In this document: positions 9,522-18,006 of the stretch, one piece after another
Layout of the letters: each line of letters starts with the position of its first letter
Numbering within the stretch: the stretch's first letter is position 1
Assembly (NCBI RefSeq): GCF_014202345.1
Contig: NZ_JACHGO010000004.1
Location: 310,001-374,000 of the forward strand
Reading direction: 5' to 3'
DNA from: Desulfovibrio intestinalis
GTDB lineage: Bacteria; Desulfobacterota; Desulfovibrionia; Desulfovibrionales; Desulfovibrionaceae
Length of the DNA: 64,000 nt
The notes under the pieces: generated by a model
Databases searched by the model: none
Seen by the model: the letters and a program-made list of their open reading frames with translations, nothing else
Told to the model about the DNA's origin: nothing
Position numbers and translations under genes: made by a program

Positions 9522-9569
9522 ATAAACAGTAGAATCCCCGTGGAAAACCACGGGGATTCTACTGTTTAT
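9522..9569. terminator. Bidirectional terminator, lpdA / oxidoreductase operon
   Basis: A 22-bp perfect stem (9522-9543 with 9548-9569) around an AAAA loop lies between two convergent operons. The A/T-rich stem ends give T runs in both directions. Confidence 0.8.
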
Positions 9570-9622
9570 CATGATGCTGCCGCAGCGGAACATACCCCGC
9601 CAGAATTCAGACGGCAGGATAC

Positions 9623-10162
9623 TCAGGCAAAGTTATAGCCAGCTTCAAGAGCCTTTATGTTGGGGGGGATAAGCTTGGCGTAGTGGGCGCTTATCACGCG
9701 GTTAAGCGCCTCTTGCACCACGGCAAGCGGCAAACCGCCCGTGGCCTTGAGCCATGCGCCCAGAGCCACCATATTGGCCATTTTCACATTACCCAGGTCG
9801 TGCGCCATATCGTTGGCCGGGATGTAGACCGTGCGCAGGGCTGCGTCCAGAAGTCCCTTGTCCACCAGAGAAGCGTTGACCACCTGCACTCCGTCCTTGT
9901 GCAGGCGGGGCTGAAACTTGGTCAACGAGGGTTCGTTGAGAATAATGGTAGACAAAGGTTCACGCACCAGCGGCGACCCGATGGCGTGTTCATCCATCAC
10001 AACGGTGCAGTTGGCCGTACCGCCGCGCATTTCTGCGCCGTACACGGGGATGAAGCTTACCTCAAGGCCGTGCTCCATGCCTGCCTGGGCCAGAAGGTTG
10101 CCTATCAGCATGACTCCCTGGCCGCCGAACCCGGCGATTATGACGTCCTGATACTTACTCAC
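9623..10162 (-). CDS. 2-oxoacid:ferredoxin oxidoreductase, gamma subunit
   Basis: 179 aa, matching the gamma (KorC/VorC-type) subunit of ferredoxin-dependent 2-oxoacid oxidoreductases; it opens with the family motif DVIIAGFGGQGVMLIG. These cytoplasmic complexes oxidatively decarboxylate a 2-oxoacid to acyl-CoA and reduce ferredoxin. The start is GTG at 10162, overlapping the end of the beta-subunit gene by 8 nt, which suggests translational coupling. It is the last gene of a four-gene operon running ferredoxin, alpha, beta, gamma. Confidence 0.88.
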   Translation of the reverse strand: MSKYQDVIIAGFGGQGVMLIGNLLAQAGMEHGLEVSFIPVYGAEMRGGTANCTVVMDEHAIGSPLVREPLSTIILNEPSLTKFQPRLHKDGVQVVNASLVDKGLLDAALRTVYIPANDMAHDLGNVKMANMVALGAWLKATGGLPLAVVQEALNRVISAHYAKLIPPNIKALEAGYNFA

Positions 10163-10970
10163 GGCCTGCCTCCCCGGCTTCCTGTCCCGCCGTTACGTCC
10201 TTGTACACACCCAGCGGAAACACAGGAATCATAGCCTCGGCAATGCGCTTGTTGGCGGCAATGGGGTCCAGATGCCAGTTGGTGGGGCAGCCGGAAAGCA
10301 GCTCGATGAAGCCGAAACCAAGCCCCTGCAACTGCACGTCAAAAGCTTTGCGCACAGCGCTTTTTGCGGCGCGCACGTTTTTGACGGAGTCCAGTGAGCA
10401 ACGCGCGGAATAGGCTACGCCGTCCAGCTGGGCCATAATTTCGGCCATGCGGATGGGCCCGCCTTCATTGTTGATGTCGCGGCCCTGGCGTGTCGTAGTG
10501 GTTTTTTGCCCCAGCAGGGTGGTCGGGGCCATCTGCCCGCCCGTCATGCCGTACACCGTATTATTGATGAAAATGGTGGTGATTTTTTCACCACGGTTGG
10601 CGGCGTGCAGGGATTCGGCCATGCCGATGGCGGCCATGTCGCCGTCGCCCTGATAGGTAAACACCACAGATTCGGGCCGGGCGCGGCGCACGCCCGTAGC
10701 CACGGCGCAGGCGCGTCCGTGCGGGGCTTCAAGGCCGTCCACATTGAAATAGTCATAGGTAAAGGTGGCGCAGCCCACCGCAGCCACAAGAATGGTACGG
10801 TCTGCCACGCCCAGTTCGTGCAGCACCTCGCTCACCAGCCTGTGGGCGATGCCGTGGTGGCAGCCGGGGCAGTAGTGGGTATGGCGCTCGTTGAGCACGG
10901 GATTTACGTCAAAAACCAGAGTTTCGCCCTCTTGCGGCAGCCATTGGGCGTCTATTTGCTGAACTGACAT
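10155..10970 (-). CDS. 2-oxoacid:ferredoxin oxidoreductase, beta (TPP) subunit
   Basis: 271 aa beta subunit carrying the thiamine-pyrophosphate site. The Zn/Fe-region cysteine sequence YCPGCHHGIAHRLV is near the N-terminus, and the TPP motif GDGDMAAIGMAE followed by NNTVYGMTGGQ is plain. Cys at AAVGCATFTYDY is also typical. The gene starts 2 bp after the alpha-subunit stop, with AAGGAG inside the alpha gene's end. The 2-oxoacid used (2-oxoglutarate, branched-chain 2-oxoacid or other) cannot be fixed from the sequence alone. Confidence 0.9.
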   Translation of the reverse strand: MSVQQIDAQWLPQEGETLVFDVNPVLNERHTHYCPGCHHGIAHRLVSEVLHELGVADRTILVAAVGCATFTYDYFNVDGLEAPHGRACAVATGVRRARPESVVFTYQGDGDMAAIGMAESLHAANRGEKITTIFINNTVYGMTGGQMAPTTLLGQKTTTTRQGRDINNEGGPIRMAEIMAQLDGVAYSARCSLDSVKNVRAAKSAVRKAFDVQLQGLGFGFIELLSGCPTNWHLDPIAANKRIAEAMIPVFPLGVYKDVTAGQEAGEAGRE

Positions 10971-10972
10971 GG

Positions 10973-12088
10973 CTATTTCTCCTTGAGGGCCTGTAGCATG
11001 GGATCACGCAAAGCGTCAGCCCCGATGAAAAGGCCGGGCATGATGCCGTGCCAGAGCACGGAAGAACCGGTTATGCCGGGCTGGGCAAAGAGTGCCAGCC
11101 GGACATCTTCCACCATCTGCCCCGTATTCTGTTCCATAACCAGAAAGCGGCGGCCAGGCGCAATGGCGCGCAGGGCCTCTTCAGGAAAAGGAAAGAGCGT
11201 GATGGGACGGAACAGGCCTATCTTGTGCCCTTCGGCCCGCAACTGGCGTATGGCACTGCGGGCGATGCGGCCAATGGAGCCAAAGGCCACCACCACAAGT
11301 TCGGCGTCTTCAACGTCCACGCATTCCCAGGCGCATTCGGCTTTCATAGCCTCATGTTTCGCCATAAGCATACGGTTACGTTCGGCCAGCGCGCCTTCAG
11401 CCAGGTACACAGACTTGAGCAGACGCGGAGACGCTCCTGCGCCACGCTTGCCAAAGCCTTCGAGCCTCCAGTCCTTGCTCATGGCCGCCAGAGCTTCCGG
11501 CGATACAGCGTCAGCCGGGGCCACGCGCCGCACGGGTTCCTTTATCTGGCCCACAATGGCGTCGCCAAGCACCATGACCGGGTTGGCGTACTTGAAGGCC
11601 AGGGCAAAGGCGCGAAACATGAAGTCATAGCATTCCTGCGCCGTGGCCGGAGCCAGCGTCAGATTGCGGTGGTCGCCGTGACCGCCGCCCTTGACTGCCT
11701 GAAAATAGTCGCCCTGCGAAGGGCCAATATCGCCAAGGCCCGGGCCGCCTCGCTGCATGTTGACCATAACGCCGGGGATATGGCTGCCCGCCATGTAAGA
11801 AATGCCTTCCTGCATGAGGGATATGCCGCAGCTTGAAGAAGACGTGAGCGCCGGTATGCCGCAGGCAGCAGCGCCCAGCAGCATGTTCACCGCCGCCACT
11901 TCGCTTTCGGCCTGCACAAACTGGCCGCCGTTTTCCGGCAGCAGCGAGGAGAGCACTTCGGGAATTTCGTTCTGCGGCGTGATGGGGTAGCCGAAATAAC
12001 AGCGGCAACCTGCGTCCACAGCGCCAAAGGCCACGGCTTCGTTGCCTTTTATGAGAATACGTTCAGAGGAGTTTTGGCCCTGACTCAT
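10973..12088 (-). CDS. 2-oxoacid:ferredoxin oxidoreductase, alpha subunit (VorB-like)
   Basis: 371 aa subunit that binds the 2-oxoacid and CoA. It resembles the VorB/KorA family throughout: GNEAVAFGAVDAGCRCYFGYPITPQNEIPE near the N-terminus, the QAESEVAAVNMLLGAAACG segment, and MQRGGPGLGDIGPSQGDYFQA. I lean to the branched-chain (3-methyl-2-oxobutanoate, VorB) group from overall look, but a 2-oxoglutarate enzyme is possible. ATG 12088 overlaps the ferredoxin gene stop by 4 nt (ATGA) and has GGAGG upstream; the frame is open further upstream, into the ferredoxin gene, but that part is not protein-like for this family. Confidence 0.88.
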   Translation of the reverse strand: MSQGQNSSERILIKGNEAVAFGAVDAGCRCYFGYPITPQNEIPEVLSSLLPENGGQFVQAESEVAAVNMLLGAAACGIPALTSSSSCGISLMQEGISYMAGSHIPGVMVNMQRGGPGLGDIGPSQGDYFQAVKGGGHGDHRNLTLAPATAQECYDFMFRAFALAFKYANPVMVLGDAIVGQIKEPVRRVAPADAVSPEALAAMSKDWRLEGFGKRGAGASPRLLKSVYLAEGALAERNRMLMAKHEAMKAECAWECVDVEDAELVVVAFGSIGRIARSAIRQLRAEGHKIGLFRPITLFPFPEEALRAIAPGRRFLVMEQNTGQMVEDVRLALFAQPGITGSSVLWHGIMPGLFIGADALRDPMLQALKEK

Positions 12089-12309
12089 GCCTCGCCTCCC
12101 TTCTTGTTTGGACCTTTGAACACGCGAATGGCCACATCGGGGCACATAATAGCACAGGATGCGCAACCAATGCACCGCCCGTCCATTTCCATAACCTCGT
12201 AACCCTGACGATTAAAACGGCCGGAAGGCCGCAGAATATGCACGGGGCAGGCTTCCACACACAGGCGGCAGCCTTTGCAGCGTTCTTCCAGAAAAACGAC
12301 TCGTGACAT
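12085..12309 (-). CDS. 4Fe-4S ferredoxin-type delta subunit of the oxidoreductase
   Basis: 74 aa with two CxxCxxC...CP cluster motifs (CKGCRLCVEACP and CIGCASCAIMCP), i.e. a 2[4Fe-4S] ferredoxin that accepts electrons from the TPP centre. It is first in the operon, has a GGAGC Shine-Dalgarno before ATG 12309 and overlaps the alpha-subunit gene by 4 nt. This four-subunit arrangement is typical of VOR/KOR enzymes. Confidence 0.92.
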   Translation of the reverse strand: MSRVVFLEERCKGCRLCVEACPVHILRPSGRFNRQGYEVMEMDGRCIGCASCAIMCPDVAIRVFKGPNKKGGEA

Positions 12310-12510
12310 GTATGCTCCTTGAGGTGCCTTGCCCGCTGCGGGGGGAGGGAAACGGACAGTCTGGCGACAGGCCCGTTCCGCGAAGCTTTGCCGTCAAAGC
12401 CTCGTCAATGCCCTGTCATGCCCCGGCGGGACAACCCCGTGAGGCAAGACGGCCACAGGCCGCCGCCGTTCCGGCATGCCGGAAAAGCGGACAACCAGCG
12501 GCAAAGGGCG

Positions 12511-13608
12511 TCAGCGGATCAGCATGGCATCCCCATATGAAAAAAATCTGTAACCCTGGGCGACGGCCTCTGCGTAGGCATCAAGCATGCGCTTGCGGCC
12601 CACAAAGGCTGATACCAGCATGAGCAGTGAAGATTCCGGCAGATGGAAGTTGGTCACCAAACCATCAACCACACGGAACGGCCTGCCGGGATAAAGAAAA
12701 ATATCTGTCCAGCCCGTGTACGCCTGCACGCGGCCACACAGTTCCGCTACGCCCTCAAGAGCGCGTAAACTGGTGGTGCCCACGGCAATGACGGGCCTTT
12801 TTTGCGCACGCGCCTCGGCAATGGCAAGGGCAGTGGCTTCGGGAATTTCTACATATTCCCGATGCATGCGGTGGCTGCGGATGTCGGCGTTGCGCACCGG
12901 GCTGAATGTGCCATACCCTACATATAGGGTCACTTCCGCCCATTGGAAGCCCCTTTCGGCCAATTTTTCCCGCAGGGGCGGCGTAAAGTGCAAGCCAGCC
13001 GTGGGCGCGGCCACAGAACCTGTCTTGTCCTGACGGGCATAGACGGTCTGGTAACGGCTCAGATCATCCTCGGCATCGGGCCTTTTGATATAGGGCGGCA
13101 GGGGAATATGCCCGGTTGCCGCAAAGGCCGCCGCCAGATCCCCCTTCCAGGCCAGACGCACACGGCGCTGCCCGAACGGGCCGGATTCCAACACGGTCAC
13201 GCTAATGCCCGCGCCAAAATCAAAGGATTCCCCTTCACGAATGCTGCCGCCGGAGCGCACAAGCCCTTCTGCCTCGGCGGAAAAGCCGCCGTTTTTGTCG
13301 GTCTTGGCCATCTCCACCACTAATGGCAGGGGCGTGAGCAGCAAAAATTCCACCTTGCCGCCCGTGGAGCGCGTACCGAGAAGACGCGCCTGCAAAACAC
13401 GGGAGTTGTTTGCTATCAGCAATGCCCCTTCGGGCAGGCAGTCCGGCAAGTCGCTAAATTTTTCGTGGCGCAAGTCCAGTGCGCCGGTACGCGGCATGAC
13501 CAGCAGCCGTGAACCGCCCCGTTCGTCGGGGGGAAACTGGGCTATCTGTTCTTGCGGCAGGTCAAAACGGTAATTTTCCAGTAAAAAATCCGCTTCCTCA
13601 ATATGCAT
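12511..13608 (-). CDS. queA: S-adenosylmethionine:tRNA ribosyltransferase-isomerase
   Basis: 365 aa, close to the usual QueA length. It transfers and isomerises the ribosyl moiety of SAM to 7-aminomethyl-7-deazaguanine in tRNA, giving epoxyqueuosine. Recognisable segments: FDLPQEQIAQFPPDERGGSRLL at the N-terminus (key part PxxxIAxxP), SVAAPTAGLHFTPPL, the YVGYGTFSPV loop, and the C-terminal VTNFHLPESSLLMLVSAF. It appears to be a single-gene unit separated from the oxidoreductase operon by about 200 bp. It is the only queuosine gene in the core part of the window. Confidence 0.96.
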   Translation of the reverse strand: MHIEEADFLLENYRFDLPQEQIAQFPPDERGGSRLLVMPRTGALDLRHEKFSDLPDCLPEGALLIANNSRVLQARLLGTRSTGGKVEFLLLTPLPLVVEMAKTDKNGGFSAEAEGLVRSGGSIREGESFDFGAGISVTVLESGPFGQRRVRLAWKGDLAAAFAATGHIPLPPYIKRPDAEDDLSRYQTVYARQDKTGSVAAPTAGLHFTPPLREKLAERGFQWAEVTLYVGYGTFSPVRNADIRSHRMHREYVEIPEATALAIAEARAQKRPVIAVGTTSLRALEGVAELCGRVQAYTGWTDIFLYPGRPFRVVDGLVTNFHLPESSLLMLVSAFVGRKRMLDAYAEAVAQGYRFFSYGDAMLIR

Positions 13609-13736
13609 GGCTTCCGAGCCTTGGTTATATGTTCCCGCCCTTTCCGGCCCTGCTGCTCTTGTCAGCGCAAGGCGTTGAGGCTAGGGTGACGTGATTGCTC
13701 CCCTCGATATGACGAAGGGAGGGAAGGAGTATAGCC

Positions 13737-14366
13737 ATGCGGCGGCCTCTTGTCATCCTTACGTTACTGTCACTTCTCGCTACCCTGCCGGGCTGCGCGT
13801 CTATCGGGCTGGAAAATCCTTTTTCCAACGACCCTCTGACTGGCGGCACGGACACTGCCACAAGCCTGCTGCTTGGCGTGCCCACGCCTGCGGGCATGCA
13901 GCGCTATGGCTCACATGGCTTTCAGGACTTTGGTCCCGGCGGCGGACGCCAGGGCCTGGAAGTTCTGCGCGGCCAGGTAGATACAGGGTTTGCGGCGCAA
14001 ATCATGTACTCCGGCCTGCAAGGCCAGGGCTGGCAATTGCGCATGGCCCTGCGCAAGGGTGCGCGCGCCGTCTATGTTTATGACCGTGGCGCTACTATGG
14101 CTGTGCTGACCTTTGAAAGCCAGACCATGCTGACTGTTCTGAATATCTGGGTTGCAGACCGCCTGCCCGACGGAGCGCCCCTGCCCATGCAGGACGCCGC
14201 CAACACGGGCAACAGCGGCACTGGCGGCGATTCCGGCGGCCTTGGCGGCTCAAGCGATTCCGGCGGCATGAATACCTCGCCGCAGGGCGGGCATTCGAGC
14301 CAGAGCAGCGGTTCGTACGGCGGCAGCAACAGCAGCGGCGGCGGTCTACAGGAGCGAAGCCTATGA
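13737..14366 (+). CDS. Putative lipoprotein with Gly/Ser-rich tail
   Basis: 209 aa. A hydrophobic N-terminal signal ends in the lipobox LPGC, so Cys20 would be lipidated and the protein held on a membrane. The central part (about 40-150) has no domain I recognise; the last 55 residues are a low-complexity run of Gly, Ser and Asn that looks like a flexible tether. AAGGAG precedes the start. The stop overlaps the coaBC start by 4 nt (ATGA), so the two are co-translated, although a functional link with CoA synthesis is not obvious. Confidence 0.75.
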   Translation: MRRPLVILTLLSLLATLPGCASIGLENPFSNDPLTGGTDTATSLLLGVPTPAGMQRYGSHGFQDFGPGGGRQGLEVLRGQVDTGFAAQIMYSGLQGQGWQLRMALRKGARAVYVYDRGATMAVLTFESQTMLTVLNIWVADRLPDGAPLPMQDAANTGNSGTGGDSGGLGGSSDSGGMNTSPQGGHSSQSSGSYGGSNSSGGGLQERSL

Positions 14367-15616
14367 ACGATCAGAAAAGCGGCCTGAAAACGCCCTTTGA
14401 CCACAGCACCCGCTTTGAGCACAAACGGCTGCATCTCGGCGTGTGCGGCTCCGTGGCCTGCTACCGGGCTACGGATCTTCTCCGGGCATGGCGCGGCATG
14501 GGCATCCACGTCTCGGTCACGCTCACGCCCGGGGCGCGGCGTTTTGTAACACCCATGCTTTTTGAATCTCTGGGGGCGACACCTGTCTATGAAGACATGT
14601 TCACCCAGGGGCAGGAGATTTTCGCCCATCTGGAACCGGGGCAGCACGCGCATGCAATGGTCGTGGCCCCTGCCTCGGCTGACGCGCTCTTTCGCCTTGC
14701 CCACGGCGCTGCGGACGACATGCTGGCCGCGCAGGCTCTGGCCTTTGACGGCCCCCTGGTCATCGCCCCGGCCATGAATCCGCGCATGTGGGCCAACCCC
14801 GCCACCCAGGCCAATGTGGCCCTGCTGCGCGAACGGGGGGCCTGCATCGTTGCGCCCGGTTGCGGCGGCACTGCCTGCGGCGATGAAGGCGAAGGCAGGC
14901 TTGCCCCCCTGCACGACATTTTTCTGGCTGCCTTGCGGACGCTGACTCCGCAAGACATGGCTGGCAAGCGCGTTATGGTCACCCTTGGCCCCACGCGTGA
15001 GGCATGGGACGGCGTGCGCTTCTGGTCCAACCCATCCAGCGGCCTCATGGGCGCGGCACTGGCCGTCTGCGCATGGCTGCGCGGCGCTGAAGTGACGGCC
15101 ATCTGCGGCCCCGGCGTGCGCACCCGCATGCCACAGGGCATCGCCCGGCGCGACGTGATCAGCGCCAGAGACATGTACGCGGTGGCCGCCAGCCTGTGGG
15201 CGCAGATGGATGTGGGCATGTTCACCGCAGCGGTGGCGGATTTTTCGCCCAAGCCCATTGGCGGGCGCAAGTTTAAAAAGGCCGAGGCCCCGCAGGGGTT
15301 CAGCCTGGACTTCCAGCCCAACCCTGATATTTTGCAAAGTCTTGCGGAAAAACGCGCGCCCGGCCAGAAAATTCTGGCCTTTGCCGCTGAAACCGCACCG
15401 GACATGCACGCCCTGCTGCCCCTGGCCCACGCCAAACTTGGCCGCAAAAAGGCCGACCTTCTGGCGGGCAACCTTGTTAACTGCGCAGACAGCGGTTTTT
15501 GTTCCCCCACCAACAGCATGGCTGTGGTGGACGCCAACGGGCGCGAAGAAATCTGGCCCAACCAGAGCAAGGCCGACGTGGCCTGGGAGTTGTGTTCGTG
15601 GCTTTTGCGTATGTAA
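14363..15616 (+). CDS. coaBC: Bifunctional phosphopantothenoylcysteine decarboxylase / phosphopantothenate-cysteine ligase
   Basis: 417 aa enzyme for two steps of coenzyme A synthesis. The N-terminal FMN-dependent CoaC half shows LGVCGSVACYRATDLLR, and the conserved APAMNPRMW motif near residues 135-143; the CoaB half shows VTLGPTREAWDGVRFWSNPSSGLMG and the lysine-bearing KFKKAEAP loop. It overlaps the preceding lipoprotein gene by 4 nt, and the next gene probably starts inside its 3' end, making a likely three-gene transcript. Confidence 0.95.
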   Translation: MNDQKSGLKTPFDHSTRFEHKRLHLGVCGSVACYRATDLLRAWRGMGIHVSVTLTPGARRFVTPMLFESLGATPVYEDMFTQGQEIFAHLEPGQHAHAMVVAPASADALFRLAHGAADDMLAAQALAFDGPLVIAPAMNPRMWANPATQANVALLRERGACIVAPGCGGTACGDEGEGRLAPLHDIFLAALRTLTPQDMAGKRVMVTLGPTREAWDGVRFWSNPSSGLMGAALAVCAWLRGAEVTAICGPGVRTRMPQGIARRDVISARDMYAVAASLWAQMDVGMFTAAVADFSPKPIGGRKFKKAEAPQGFSLDFQPNPDILQSLAEKRAPGQKILAFAAETAPDMHALLPLAHAKLGRKKADLLAGNLVNCADSGFCSPTNSMAVVDANGREEIWPNQSKADVAWELCSWLLRM

Positions 15617-16464
15617 ATCCCCTGTCCGCCCTCTGGCAGCGCCGCGGGTTATCCAACCTGCTCATGCCCGAAGGATTTGACGCCTTTGCGGCGCCGCAGC
15701 CCGAGACCGCTGCCCGCCCGCCAGTGCGCGGAGCCGCGGGAGGCACTTCAACAGCCTACACTGGCAGGCAGGGCGCTCGTCCCGCGCCCTCCGGGCAAGC
15801 AGGCCCTTCCGGACAGGCAGGACAAGCCGGACAGGCCGCGAGGACACCGCACCGTTCAGCCGCACAATCCTCTCAAGGCACAGCCCGCACCGCACCTGCT
15901 GGTGTTGCGCCCCGCGCAGAATCCGCCGCGCCGGAAACCACGTCTGACAGCCGCCTGTGGAAGCCCTTGCCGCCGCATGTCTGGCCCGCCCCCTGGCGCC
16001 AGCAACTGGAAAAAACCCGGCCCGGCCTGATCCTGTGGACGTATTGGAATCTCGGCCTTGACCTCAGCGACCCTCAGGCTGAAGGCCGTCTTGAGCGCAG
16101 GGGCTTTTTGCAAAAACTGCTTCAGGATCTGGCGCACCCTGCCGGAACCCACACCTTCTGGCCCGCTGGCCTGCCCGCCGCGCCGGAAGACCGCATGCCC
16201 GATCAGGAAGAAGGTCTTGTGCCCCATGCGGACGCCTTCTGGTCAGGGGCCTCACGCCTTGGCGCGCGCGGCGTGGTGGTTATGGGATCGGCAGCAGTTA
16301 AGGCTTTGGGGCTGCCCCCCGGCCTGCGCCCTCTGCAACAAACCCGCTACAAGGGGCATATGGTGTGGGTACTGTGGGATGTGGACTATATGCAGCGTGA
16401 AGATCAGCGCTATGCCTCCATGCTGGCTTTTTTACGGCAAGCTCTGCGACAGGTCGCCCGCTAA
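15598..16464 (+). CDS. Hypothetical protein, possible uracil-DNA-glycosylase-like fold
   Basis: About 288 aa from GTG 15598, which has GGGAG eight bases upstream inside coaBC; ATG 15664 is an alternative start. Residues about 45-125 are a Pro/Ala/Gly/Gln-rich low-complexity linker. The C-terminal 160 residues are ordered, and the segment ARGVVVMGSAAVKALGLPPG followed by HMVWVLWDVDYMQ recalls the second half of uracil-DNA-glycosylase-superfamily proteins. The catalytic N-terminal motif of that superfamily is not evident, so this is a weak suggestion. The product could be specific to this lineage. Confidence 0.6.
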   Translation: MAFAYVNPLSALWQRRGLSNLLMPEGFDAFAAPQPETAARPPVRGAAGGTSTAYTGRQGARPAPSGQAGPSGQAGQAGQAARTPHRSAAQSSQGTARTAPAGVAPRAESAAPETTSDSRLWKPLPPHVWPAPWRQQLEKTRPGLILWTYWNLGLDLSDPQAEGRLERRGFLQKLLQDLAHPAGTHTFWPAGLPAAPEDRMPDQEEGLVPHADAFWSGASRLGARGVVVMGSAAVKALGLPPGLRPLQQTRYKGHMVWVLWDVDYMQREDQRYASMLAFLRQALRQVAR

Positions 16465-16912
16465 CGTATTTCAGCCTTTCAAGGGCAAGGTGCGTGGCAG
16501 CAACTACAGCGGCCCCCTGCCCCTTGAGCATGCCCCGAGCGAAAATCACGTTCTTTCGAAACGCCATGCTGCGATGTCAAATTTTCAAAATGAATATTCT
16601 CCGATTTTGAGACGGTTTGGCCGCGAGGCTTCTGCCAGCGGGGTCTCGTCGCGCCAGATATGGAGCATGGTAACTTCGGGCAAGCTTAAAGGCTCCAACC
16701 CTGCACGAGAGTTTTACGCGACGCACCACGGCACGGGTTTAGCCAAAAATCGTAATTTTGGCAGAATAACAATTTTAAAGCGCACAGCGTTTCAACGGTA
16801 AATTGCTTTCGTATATTGGGTCACGGCCACATAAGGGCAGACATGCCAGGCACAGCCCTGCGCTGATTTCAATGCTGGCTGTCGTCAATGTTTTTCAGGT
16901 TCGGAGGATTTT
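16465..16912. other. Intergenic region without a clear gene
   Basis: 448 bp. A small dyad (gccaaaa...ttttggc, 16743-16763) is the only structure I see. A 75-codon open stretch from 16574 has no convincing Shine-Dalgarno or family likeness. I saw no lysine riboswitch core ahead of the LysO-type genes. Confidence 0.4.
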
Positions 16913-17269
16913 GTGTTTATTGCCATCGGCCTCATGTTTCTGGGCATTGCCGCGGGTTTTTTGTTGCGCGGCAAACCGCTGGCCACCCTGCTCACACGCT
17001 GCGTCTCCCCGGCTATTGTGCTGCTGCTTTTTGCCCTTGGCATTTCAGTGGGAGGTAACAGCATCCTTATGGCCGCCCTGCCGGAGCTGGGCGGCACAGC
17101 CATCGTGCTGACTCTTGCAGGCATAGCGGGGTCTCTTGTCTGCGTGCTCTGCATCCGCCGCTTTTTCCGCCAGCCGCCGGAACCCGCCGCCCTTACCCTG
17201 CTTTCTGCCGCCGCGTCTTCTGACGGCATGGCCTCGCCCGCCTCCGGTAACAAGGATGCACGCTCATGA
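16913..17269 (+). CDS. LysO-family transporter, N-terminal half as a separate protein
   Basis: 118 aa membrane protein that corresponds to the N-terminal part of LysO (YbjE, DUF340), an inner-membrane exporter of lysine. Three to four hydrophobic helices are visible (starting MFIAIGLMFLGIAAGF), with the conserved LLFALGISVGGNS segment near 39-52. The last 30 residues are a soluble tail. Start is GTG with GGAGG four bases upstream. It overlaps the following gene by 4 nt, which encodes the other half; the pair is likely to form one transporter. Confidence 0.8.
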   Translation: MFIAIGLMFLGIAAGFLLRGKPLATLLTRCVSPAIVLLLFALGISVGGNSILMAALPELGGTAIVLTLAGIAGSLVCVLCIRRFFRQPPEPAALTLLSAAASSDGMASPASGNKDARS

Positions 17270-17865
17270 ACGGCAGCCTCGTTATTATGGGCTTTTTTAT
17301 TGCAGGGCTGCTGCTGGCCCGTGCCGGCTTTGTGCCGGACTATTTCATTGAGCATGACATGACGCTCTATGTGTTGTGGCTGCTTATGGTTCTTGTGGGC
17401 ATTTCAATGGGGTCGGACAGACGGCTTGGAGAGATGCTGCGCACCCTGCGGCCCCGCGTTCTGCTGCTTCCCCTTGCCACTACGGTGGGCACCTTTGCGG
17501 GAACAGCCCTGGTCAGTCTTTTTCTTGCGTACAGCGCAGCCGAATGTATGGCCGTGGGTGCGGGCTTTGCCTATTATTCACTCTCGTCCATCTTCATCAC
17601 GCAGTACAAAGGGCCGGAACTGGGCACCATTGCCCTTCTCAGCAATATCAGCCGCGAACTGATAACGCTGCTTTTCACGCCTCTTATGGTGCGTTTTATC
17701 GGCCCAACGGCGGCTATCAGTTGCGGCGGGGCTTCCACAATGGACACAACCCTGCCCGTCATTACACGCTATGCCGGAAACCAGTGGATATTTATCGCCA
17801 TTGTACATGCGCTGGTGCTGGACTTCAGCGTGCCCTTCTGGGTGACTTTCTTTTGCGGCATTTGA
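17266..17865 (+). CDS. LysO-family lysine exporter, C-terminal half
   Basis: 199 aa with about six membrane helices, matching the C-terminal two-thirds of LysO. The conserved segment GFAYYSLSSIFITQ and the SCGGASTMDTTLPVITRYAG region are the family signature. In Escherichia coli the two halves are one polypeptide of about 300 aa; here they are two genes joined by an ATGA overlap, an arrangement I believe occurs in other anaerobes too. Not a frameshift artefact, because the second gene has its own start at the overlap. Confidence 0.85.
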   Translation: MNGSLVIMGFFIAGLLLARAGFVPDYFIEHDMTLYVLWLLMVLVGISMGSDRRLGEMLRTLRPRVLLLPLATTVGTFAGTALVSLFLAYSAAECMAVGAGFAYYSLSSIFITQYKGPELGTIALLSNISRELITLLFTPLMVRFIGPTAAISCGGASTMDTTLPVITRYAGNQWIFIAIVHALVLDFSVPFWVTFFCGI

Positions 17866-18006
17866 GGTAATAACAGGCAGGAATTACGCTGGCGGCGAGG
17901 GCTGGCATCTGTCATGAACGCAATGTGGCGCACCGCCTTGCCAGAATGGAAAAAAACTATAACTATATAAGCGGAGCCAGAACACTGCCCCCGGAGGATA
18001 TGGATC

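Noticed and set aside
16574-16801. 75-codon frame before the LysO genes
   Set aside because: No ribosome site and no recognisable protein features.
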